DNA of 6,683 nt, from positions 1-6,683 of the forward strand of contig JACVRM010000119.1 in NCBI GenBank assembly GCA_014534415.1, in the 5' to 3' direction. The position numbers were made by a program, and so were the translations under genes. Source of the stretch: Thermoleophilia bacterium. Lineage in GTDB: Bacteria > Actinomycetota > Thermoleophilia > Gaiellales > Gaiellaceae. Every line of letters begins with the position of its first letter. Within the stretch, counting starts at the first letter, position 1. This document shows positions 1 through 5,261 of this stretch, one piece after another. A model generated the notes under the pieces. The model had not been told where the DNA came from, did no database searches, and worked only from the letters and a program-made list of their open reading frames with translations.

Positions 1-449
1 ACGTCCTCGCGGGTGATCCGCCCTCCCGGGCCGGTGCCGGCAAGCCCGCGCAGTGAGATGCCGAGCTCCACGGCAACCCTGCGCGCGACGGGAGTCGCGT
101 TCGGACGCGCCGCGCCATCGCCGTCGCCGGACAAAGGCGGGCCGACGGGTCGGCGCGGCGCTGCGACCGCAGGCGTTGGCTCCGCCCGCTCACTGCGCCG
201 CGGGGCCGCGTCGCCGTTTCCGAGCGTGGCGATCGCCTCTCCAACAGCCGCAGCCTGGCCTTCAGGGACCAGGATCGAGGCGAGCGTACCGTCGTGCTCC
301 GCCTCGTAGACCACCGTTGCCTTGTCCGTCTCCACCTCGATGAGCCCCTCGCCCCGCTTGAACGTCTCGCCGGGCTCCTTGAGCCACCGCAGGATGACCG
401 CGTCGGCCATCGAATCCGAGAGCTTCGGCATGGTCAGCTCGTCCGCCAC
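1..449 (-). CDS. Lipoyl E2 subunit (dihydrolipoamide acyltransferase) of a 2-oxoacid dehydrogenase complex, 5' part
   Basis: This is the N-terminal 149 residues of the E2 core subunit, which carries the acyl group on a swinging lipoyl-lysine and passes it to CoA. Residues 5-77 are a biotinyl/lipoyl domain with the ETDKA motif; Lys43 (codon 323-321) is the expected lipoylation site. Residues 79-116 form an Ala/Pro/Arg/Gly-rich linker. Residues 118-149 match the peripheral subunit-binding domain (ATPVARR, then ELGI and GTGPGGRITREDV), which docks E1 or E3. The acyltransferase domain lies beyond the left edge. The GTG at 449 is preferred: it lies 8 nt after the E1-alpha stop with an AAGGA about 12 nt upstream. 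ATG at 431 is an alternative that would trim six residues. The binding domain separates this from lipoylated E1-beta subunits, which lack it. The substrate (pyruvate, branched-chain oxoacid, acetoin) cannot be told from this part. Confidence 0.9.
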   Translation of the reverse strand, partial: MADELTMPKLSDSMADAVILRWLKEPGETFKRGEGLIEVETDKATVVYEAEHDGTLASILVPEGQAAAVGEAIATLGNGDAAPRRSERAEPTPAVAAPRRPVGPPLSGDGDGAARPNATPVARRVAVELGISLRGLAGTGPGGRITRED

Positions 450-457
450 GCGCCCAT

Positions 458-1438
458 TCAGTCCTTGAATTCGCGGGCCGTCGGCTGGGTCGGGAACGGT
501 GCCGCGAGGCCGCGCTCGCGCATTTCCTCGAGGTCGGCAGTCATGCGCTCCTCGATCTCGTCGAGCCGAGCGGCGTCGACACCCTCCGCCTCGAGCTGCG
601 CTCGCAGCAGGACGATCGGGTCGCGCTCCTTCCAGCGGTCGAGCTCACCCTCTGGCCGATAGGCGCCGGGGTCGCTACGGGAGTGGCCGACGAAGCGGTA
701 CGTGAGCGCTTCGATGAACGCCGGTCCGCTCCCCTCGCGGGCGTGCCCAAGCGCTCGTTTGGCTGCGGCGCGGACGGTCCACACGCTCATGCCGTCGATC
801 GTCTCGGCCGGCACTTCCATCGCTTCCGCGCGCGCGCGGATCTCTCCCGCGGTGACGGATTGGAACGGCGTGTACTCGCCGTAGCCGTTGTTCTCGCACA
901 CGAGCACGAGCGGCAGCTTCAGGACCTGGCAGAAGTTGAGGCACTCGAAGAAGTAGCCCTGGTTCATCGCGCCGTCGCCGAAGTAGGCGACGGCGACGCC
1001 GCCGGTGGTGCGCTTCAGGGCGAGCGCGGCACCGGTCGCCGCCGCGATGCTGCCCCCCACGATTCCGAAGGAGCCGATCAGCCGGTTCTCGAGCGAGTTG
1101 ACATTCATCGAGCCGGCCCGGCCGCCGTTGAGGCCGGTCTCGCGGGCGAGCATCTCGTCCAGCAGTTGCTGCGGATCGACGCCGAGCGCGAGCGCGTGCC
1201 CGTGGCCGCGGTACGTTGCGGCGACGCGGTCGCGCTCCTCGAGCAGGCTCGCGACGCCGGTCGCGATTGCCTCCTGACCCGAGTACAGGTGCGTCGTCCC
1301 GTAGACCTCGCCCTTGAGGAACAGCGACTGGACGAGGTCCTCGAAGCCCCGGATGAGCAGCATCTGGCGGTAGATGCCGGTGTAGAGCTCGAGGTCGTCG
1401 AGCACCCCGGTTGTGGGCTGCTCGCTAACCCTGCTCAC
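458..1438 (-). CDS. Thiamine-diphosphate 2-oxoacid (pyruvate/acetoin-type) dehydrogenase, E1 alpha subunit
   Basis: This 326-residue protein has the usual length for the alpha subunit of a heterotetrameric E1 of the PDH/acetoin/branched-chain type, which decarboxylates a 2-oxoacid (or cleaves acetoin) on thiamine diphosphate and acylates the E2 lipoyl group. Visible motifs are YRGHGHALA (76-84), the Mg-ThDP motif from GDG (154-156) to ENN (182-184), and the loop YRFVGHS..D (247-256), which in relatives covers the active site. The GTG start at 1438 overlaps the cupin stop as GTGA, so translation is probably coupled; a weak AAGG lies about 10 nt upstream. In the stretch that usually reads GGSMH, this protein has AGSMN, so the conserved His is Asn112. 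E1 alpha works only with E1 beta, which is not seen in this window; the next gene is E2. Pyruvate- versus acetoin-type is left open because these families overlap in sequence. Confidence 0.9.
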   Translation of the reverse strand: MSRVSEQPTTGVLDDLELYTGIYRQMLLIRGFEDLVQSLFLKGEVYGTTHLYSGQEAIATGVASLLEERDRVAATYRGHGHALALGVDPQQLLDEMLARETGLNGGRAGSMNVNSLENRLIGSFGIVGGSIAAATGAALALKRTTGGVAVAYFGDGAMNQGYFFECLNFCQVLKLPLVLVCENNGYGEYTPFQSVTAGEIRARAEAMEVPAETIDGMSVWTVRAAAKRALGHAREGSGPAFIEALTYRFVGHSRSDPGAYRPEGELDRWKERDPIVLLRAQLEAEGVDAARLDEIEERMTADLEEMRERGLAAPFPTQPTAREFKD

Positions 1439-2376
1439 GCGACACCAACCTTCGCGTCGGCTGAGAGGCGATCGACCAGGTAGTCCCAGTCGCGCTCGAA
1501 CCGATACGAGTGGCGCGCCGGCGGTCCGGGAGCGGACGTCTCCAGCCAGCGCACACTGCCTCCCTGCGTCTCGTAGAACGCATGGATGCAGCCCGTTCCC
1601 GTCCAGAAGACGTCACCCGGTCGGAGCGTGTGGCGGTCGCCGTTCGCGACGACGTCGACCTCGCCTCGAAGCATGTAGTAGGACTCCTCGAATGGATGGT
1701 CGTGCGGGTGCGCAACGGCGCCCGGCTGGTAGTCGACCATGAACATCGTGTGGAGCTGTGCGTCGAGCCGCTGGTCGACGAGCATCTTCACCGCGATGCC
1801 GCTGTAGGCGAGTACGGCGGTCGCCATGCTCGCCGAGACGGTCGGAGCCGTCACCGCCGCGCCGCGCCGCAGCTGCTCGAGATCCATCTCCCCTTCCGTG
1901 AGCAGAAAGAGGTTGCGATTCCGCGGATCGCGCACGTCGAGGGGCCCGGCGGCGCTGGCCGGGGCGGGCCCGAGGAAGAACGTATCGGCTGCATCGGGTC
2001 GCGGCCGCGGGGCGGCCATCTCGATCCAGAGCGCGCGACCGCCGCATCGCCAGGCATGCGGAACGCCCACGGGAGCGACGCCGCATGCGCCCGGCTTCAG
2101 CTCGAGGCCGCGTCCGTCCAGGTAGAGCACAGGCTCGCCCTCCAGGACGTAGAAGCTCGTCTCGTATGAATGAAGGTGCGTGTCGATCTGCCCGTCGGCG
2201 AGCGAGATCAGCGTGAGGGCCATGTGCGTCGAGCCGGTGGAACCGTCGACGAGACGGCAGGAGCTCAAGCCGCTGGCGCGCCCAGGAAACGGATCCGAGA
2301 ACGCGATGTCCTCGCGTCGGACGAGCCGGTACGCGGACAGCCCGTCCGCGAGCTGGCGCGTCCCCGTCTCGCTCAT
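1435..2376 (-). CDS. Two-domain cupin (bicupin), distantly like (S)-ureidoglycine aminohydrolase-type bicupins
   Basis: This 313-residue cytosolic protein has two cupin barrels. The C-terminal barrel (about 205-285) has a complete metal-binding set: G219-x5-H225-x-H227-x3-E231-x6-G238 followed by G254...G262-x2-H265. The N-terminal barrel (about 50-125) has H67, H69 and H107, but the position of the motif Glu is Thr73, with Glu72 one residue before it, so its metal site is altered or lost. This one-active-barrel layout occurs in ureidoglycine aminohydrolase and other bicupin enzymes (dioxygenases, isomerases), but the exact reaction cannot be assigned. The ATG at 2376 overlaps the M24 stop as ATGA, and the gene's stop overlaps the E1-alpha start as GTGA. 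No clear Shine-Dalgarno precedes it, so it probably depends on coupling. The open frame continues far upstream inside the M24 gene, but that extension is an out-of-frame reading and is not used. Confidence 0.85.
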   Translation of the reverse strand: MSETGTRQLADGLSAYRLVRREDIAFSDPFPGRASGLSSCRLVDGSTGSTHMALTLISLADGQIDTHLHSYETSFYVLEGEPVLYLDGRGLELKPGACGVAPVGVPHAWRCGGRALWIEMAAPRPRPDAADTFFLGPAPASAAGPLDVRDPRNRNLFLLTEGEMDLEQLRRGAAVTAPTVSASMATAVLAYSGIAVKMLVDQRLDAQLHTMFMVDYQPGAVAHPHDHPFEESYYMLRGEVDVVANGDRHTLRPGDVFWTGTGCIHAFYETQGGSVRWLETSAPGPPARHSYRFERDWDYLVDRLSADAKVGVA

Positions 2377-3740
2377 GCTTGGACACCGGCCGGTTCGACG
2401 ACGGCGGCCGAGGCGACGGCCGCGGCGAGACCGGGCGAGGCGTCCCGCTGCCCGTCGTGCGAGTCGCGCAGCAGGTCGGCGCCGCGCACGTAGATCCGTC
2501 CCGCTACGAGCAGATCCTCGGCGGGGAAACGCGTGATCACGTCGCATCCCGTGGCGGTGACGACCACTTCCTCCTCGATCCGCGCGGCCGAGCGACCGTC
2601 CGTCGCGGCGCAGTAGGTCTCCAGGGCGAACACCATCCCCTCCTCGAGCTCGACGGGGCTGTCGAGCGAGTGCACGCGCGAGATCATCGGAGGTTCGTAC
2701 AGCCCGACGCCGATCCCGTGCCCGAACTGGAGGCCGAAGCAGGTTTCCTCGTCGGGAAAGCCGAGCTCCTCGGCCGTCGGCCACACCGCGGCGATCTTGT
2801 CGGTCGTCATGCCGGGCCGAACGAGGTCGATCGCCGCGTCCAGCCACTCGCGGCACTGCTTGTACGCGTCGAGCTGCGGCGGGCTGACGCCGCCGACGTT
2901 GAACGTGCGGTAGTAGCAGGTTCGGTAGCCCATGAACGAATGGATGACGTCGAAGAACGCCTGGTCGCCCGGCCGCAGCAAGCGGTCGGAGAACACGTGC
3001 GGGTGCGGGTTGCAGCGGTCGCCGGACACCGCGTTGATCGCCTCCACGTGCTCCGAGCCCATCTCGAACAGGAGCTCGTGCGCACGCGCGACTATCTCGT
3101 GCTCGTAGATCCCCGGCCGCAGCATCCGGTAGATCTCCTCGTACACGGCGTCGACGAGGCCCGCCGACTGGTCGAGGAGAGTGATCTCCTCGGGCGTCTT
3201 GATCTTGCGCGCCTCGAGAATCACGCGCGAGCCGTCCGTGACGTGGACGCCGGCGCGCTGCAGGGCCTCGATCGTGACGAGGTCCGCCATGTCGATCCCG
3301 AGCGGGTCGTCTTGCAGGCCGCGCTCGCGCAGCTCGCTCGCGATCCGCTCGCCCAGCCGGTCGGGGACGCTCGTCTCGACAGGCATCGCGCCGCGCATCG
3401 GCGCGACTCCCGCCCGAAAGTTCTCCGGCGGCAGCCAGGGCGCGAACAGCTGGTGATGCCGAGCCGCGGACCCGAAGTCCCACAGAATCGGGTCGGCGCC
3501 GCGCGGCAGCAGTGCGTACCGCGCGTTCTTGTCACGCGCCCACTCGCCGATGTGTGTGCTCGTGACGTACCGGATGTTGTTCGGGTCGAAAAAGAGCAGC
3601 GCGCCGAGGTCCGAAGCCTCGAGCGCAGCCTTTGCGCGTCCGAGGCGCTCCTGGCGCAGGCGCGCGAAATCGATGCGCTGCTCCCAATCCACCGCCCGCG
3701 TCGCGTCGGGCGAACCTACCGTCCTACTGCGGGTGCTCAC
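2373..3740 (-). CDS. M24 (creatinase/aminopeptidase P fold) family protein with an altered metal site
   Basis: This 455-residue protein has a creatinase-type N-terminal domain (about 27-170, with LLFFDPNNIRYVT at 48-60 and ILWDF at 85-89) and a pita-bread catalytic domain (about 190-405). M24 enzymes include Xaa-Pro peptidases, creatinase, ectoine hydrolase and the DMSP lyase DddP. Aligning by motif, the five usual metal ligands are Asp264, Cys275 (normally Asp, in the D-x-T/S-R-T motif; here C-Y-Y-R-T), His341 (GHGIG), Glu374 and Glu389. The two-residue spacings and the WD element resemble the DddP-like branch more than classical prolidases, so a non-peptidase lyase or hydrolase role is plausible but unproven. 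Start: GTGs occur at 3749, 3746 and 3740. The one at 3740 sits 8 nt after AGGAGG and is chosen. The gene follows the dehydrogenase stop by 20 nt and ends in a 4-nt overlap with the cupin. A low-complexity Ala/Val tail (433-455) follows the domain. Confidence 0.88.
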   Translation of the reverse strand: MSTRSRTVGSPDATRAVDWEQRIDFARLRQERLGRAKAALEASDLGALLFFDPNNIRYVTSTHIGEWARDKNARYALLPRGADPILWDFGSAARHHQLFAPWLPPENFRAGVAPMRGAMPVETSVPDRLGERIASELRERGLQDDPLGIDMADLVTIEALQRAGVHVTDGSRVILEARKIKTPEEITLLDQSAGLVDAVYEEIYRMLRPGIYEHEIVARAHELLFEMGSEHVEAINAVSGDRCNPHPHVFSDRLLRPGDQAFFDVIHSFMGYRTCYYRTFNVGGVSPPQLDAYKQCREWLDAAIDLVRPGMTTDKIAAVWPTAEELGFPDEETCFGLQFGHGIGVGLYEPPMISRVHSLDSPVELEEGMVFALETYCAATDGRSAARIEEEVVVTATGCDVITRFPAEDLLVAGRIYVRGADLLRDSHDGQRDASPGLAAAVASAAVVEPAGVQA

Positions 3741-3748
3741 GCGCACCA

Positions 3749-3754
3749 CCTCCT
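3749..3754 (-). promoter_or_regulatory. Strong Shine-Dalgarno (AGGAGG) that decides the M24 start
   Basis: AGGAGG lies between the dehydrogenase stop (3761) and the M24 gene. The GTG at 3749 overlaps it and the GTG at 3746 is only 2 nt away, while the GTG at 3740 has an 8-nt spacer, so 3740 is the likely start. It is the best ribosome site in the minus-strand operon, which suggests that M24 translation is initiated independently and that the downstream genes are coupled to it. Confidence 0.75.
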
Positions 3755-3760
3755 AATCGG

Positions 3761-4681
3761 TTAGACGCCCATCCGGGAGAGCCGCCCTGCCGCATCGAGG
3801 CCCGCAGCCTTCCGCAACTGCAGGAAGAGCGCCATGAAATCCTGGTCTGCATAACCGCCGTCGATCGCTGCGCGAAGGAGCAGCTTGATCGCCCCGGCGA
3901 GCGGGAGCTCGACGTTGGCGTCTGCGGCAACGTCGAGGACGAGGTCGACGTCCTTCTCCATCAGCGCCGTCGTGAACGTCGCCGAAAAGTCGTTGCGGAG
4001 AAGAGGCTCGGTCTTGTATTTGACGAACGGCGCGCCGGCGGCCGAGTTCCCCATCACGTCCAGCAGAGTCGCACGCGCAACACCAGCGGACTCTCCGAGC
4101 ACGAGCGCCTCGGACATCAGTTGCGCAAGTCCAGCGATCATCAGGTTGACCGCGAGCTTCACGACGCGCGCCTCCTCCTCCTCTCCGAGGTAGTGGATCG
4201 TGGGACCGATGGCGCGGATCACGTGTTCTGCTCGTTCGAACGCGTGAGGCGGCCCGGAGACCATGAAGGTCAGGTTGCCGGCGCGCACCACGCTCGGGTT
4301 TCCGCTGACTGGCGCCCGGAGATAGCTGACCGACGCAGCATCGGCGAGTGCGGCGACGCGCGCCGAGGCGGCCGGCGAAACGGTGCTCATGTCGGCGAGG
4401 ATCGTGCCCGCCCGGGCGCTGCCGAGCACCACTGCCGCCACGTCTTCGAGCGCGCTGTCGTCGGCGAGCGACGTGAGCACGATGTCTGACTGGCGCACGA
4501 CGTCCTGCGGCGTTTCAGCAACGACAGCGCCGCGGGTTTCGAAGCTGCGCGCCTTCTCGGGCGTGCGGTTGTACACGACGAGGGGAAAGCCCGCAGCCAG
4601 GATCCGCTCTGCAACAGGCGCGCCCATGTTGCCGAGGCCGATCAACCCCACGGTCAAGCGCGGGTCGCTCGAGCCGCTCAC
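3761..4681 (-). CDS. NADP-type beta-hydroxyacid dehydrogenase (3-hydroxyisobutyrate dehydrogenase / glyoxylate-succinic semialdehyde reductase family)
   Basis: This 306-residue cytosolic oxidoreductase has the normal length for the family, which interconverts beta-hydroxyacids and semialdehydes or reduces small oxoacids. The N-terminal Rossmann domain carries GLIGLGNMG (12-20); the second strand ends in VYNRT (36-40). Arg39 in place of the acidic residue of NAD-type enzymes points to NADP(H), as in GLYR/tartronate semialdehyde reductase-like members. The substrate loop reads RAPVSGN (122-128) rather than the common DAPVSGG. The catalytic Lys is K175, with N179 in K-L-x-x-N, and MEKD (241-244) matches the C-terminal substrate-contacting helix. 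The GTG start at 4681 has no Shine-Dalgarno and lies only a few bases from the predicted transcription start. It is the first gene of the operon, 20 nt before the M24 gene. The substrate is unknown; a C3/C4 semialdehyde is the family's usual type. Confidence 0.9.
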   Translation of the reverse strand: MSGSSDPRLTVGLIGLGNMGAPVAERILAAGFPLVVYNRTPEKARSFETRGAVVAETPQDVVRQSDIVLTSLADDSALEDVAAVVLGSARAGTILADMSTVSPAASARVAALADAASVSYLRAPVSGNPSVVRAGNLTFMVSGPPHAFERAEHVIRAIGPTIHYLGEEEEARVVKLAVNLMIAGLAQLMSEALVLGESAGVARATLLDVMGNSAAGAPFVKYKTEPLLRNDFSATFTTALMEKDVDLVLDVAADANVELPLAGAIKLLLRAAIDGGYADQDFMALFLQLRKAAGLDAAGRLSRMGV

Positions 4682-4683
4682 TG

Positions 4684-4719
4684 TTCAGTATGAATAAACG
4701 ACCGTTAGGGACTCGTCAA
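4684..4719 (-). promoter_or_regulatory. Candidate promoter of the minus-strand operon, near-leaderless
   Basis: Reading the minus strand, TTGACG (4719-4714, -35) is followed after exactly 17 nt by TATTCA (4696-4691, a weak -10, three of six consensus bases). Initiation about seven bases later, at A4685-A4684, would leave only 3-4 nt before the GTG at 4681. No Shine-Dalgarno precedes that GTG, which agrees with a leaderless or near-leaderless mRNA, a common form in high-GC Gram-positives. The assignment is an inference from spacing and from one good -35 box. Confidence 0.4.
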
Positions 4720-4767
4720 GCGACGCGGGGCTCGGGCGGCGAGCGACGCTGGGCGCGCGCCACATGT

Positions 4768-4813
4768 ACAGCGCAATACGACACGAGAGCGCTCGCGCAT
4801 AGACTTGCGCTGT
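4768..4813. promoter_or_regulatory. Concentric dyad, candidate operator
   Basis: ACAGCGCAA (4768-4776) and TTGCGCTGT (4805-4813) are perfect inverted repeats. Between them the palindrome GAGCGCTC (4787-4794) has exactly the same centre (between 4790 and 4791), with extra matching pairs CG/CG next to it. The element lies about 50 bp upstream of the predicted -35 of the minus-strand operon and about 450 bp upstream of the aldehyde dehydrogenase start. A two-level dyad suits a dimer or tetramer of a transcription factor, but no regulator gene is in the window. Chance in GC-rich DNA cannot be excluded. Confidence 0.4.
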
Positions 4814-4870
4814 GGCTGCGACGGCCGCCGGGAAGCGGTCCCTCGAGGGCGGCGACTGGGTCGGCTCCTC

Positions 4871-5082
4871 GTCGCGCGCCGCACGCTCGCGAGGCGGTAC
4901 GACATCGAGCCGACGAAGACGGACGGGATGGACGCGAGAGGGACGCGCTCGTGGCGGAGATCTCGGCGGCCGCTCTCGAGGCGCCGTTCCCCGACCCGGC
5001 AGAGCCGGCGCGCGAGTTCAGCCGGCGAGCTCGTGAGCGCGACCACCGGCGGCTGATGCACGCGGCTGGACGCGTCGACGAT
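4871..5082 (+). pseudogene. Possible frameshifted relic of an IS110-type (DEDD) transposase, N-terminal part
   Basis: In one frame, 4871-4939 reads VARRTLARRYDIEPTKTDGMDAR, close in style to the FARA-x-G...KTDR-DA signature of IS110-family transposases. The next frame from 4948 continues with ALVAEIS, then PFPDPAEPAREF and RRARERDHRRL, which resembles the region after that signature (short Pro-rich stretch, then Arg-rich helix). The switch of frame coincides with a repeated GGACGCG (4930-4936 and 4941-4947), offset 11 nt; removing one unit joins the two frames as KTDGMDALVAEI. No catalytic C-terminal part, ends or target duplications are seen. The match is from motif memory only and is weak; a non-coding origin is quite possible. 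Confidence 0.27.
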
Positions 5083-5150
5083 GCTCCCGGCGAGCTGGGC
5101 CCGTACGCGGGCCGCAGTCGCGGGCTGATTCGGCGCACTATCGTTGGCTA

Positions 5151-5184
5151 TGCCTGCCTGGGCGCCGCAGCCTCCCAGCAGGCA
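5151..5184. repeat. Imperfect inverted repeat / hairpin
   Basis: TGCCTGCCTGGG (5151-5162) pairs with CCCAGCAGGCA (5174-5184) over 11 bp with one bulged C, around an 11-nt loop. There is no T-run after it on either strand, so an intrinsic terminator is unlikely. It lies 77 bp before the aldehyde dehydrogenase start and could be an operator or a leader structure, or simply a chance repeat. Confidence 0.4.
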
Positions 5185-5243
5185 CCAGGCACGCTTCTTC
5201 GGCGAGTGGCACGAGTCGTTCGGAGCGGGTACAGCGACGAGTT

Positions 5244-5252
5244 GAGGGGGAG
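5244..5252 (+). promoter_or_regulatory. Purine-rich ribosome binding site of the aldehyde dehydrogenase gene
   Basis: GAGGGGGAG ends 9 nt before the ATG at 5262, a suitable Shine-Dalgarno distance. It supports 5262 as the start. No convincing -10/-35 pair was seen upstream of it on the plus strand. Confidence 0.65.
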
Positions 5253-5261
5253 CGAGAGTAG

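Noticed and set aside
683..1483. Plus-strand open frame opposite E1-alpha (266 codons)
   Set aside because: Antisense shadow of a gene with unmistakable ThDP motifs; no recognisable protein content.
2379..3764. A long open frame (461 codons) on the plus strand opposite the M24 gene
   Set aside because: It mirrors the GC codon bias of the M24 gene, is rich in Arg/Asp/Gly/His without motifs, and the minus-strand frame has clear domain signatures.
2373..4681. Assigning the cluster to DMSP breakdown (DddP-like M24, cupin lyase, 3-hydroxypropionate-type dehydrogenase, aldehyde dehydrogenase)
   Set aside because: The parts list matches in fold only. Cys275 differs from the DddP metal set, and family similarity of the cupin and dehydrogenase is not specific enough.
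5151..5184. Hairpin as an intrinsic terminator
   Set aside because: No T-rich tail on either strand, and it lies in a divergent region where no transcript is expected to end.
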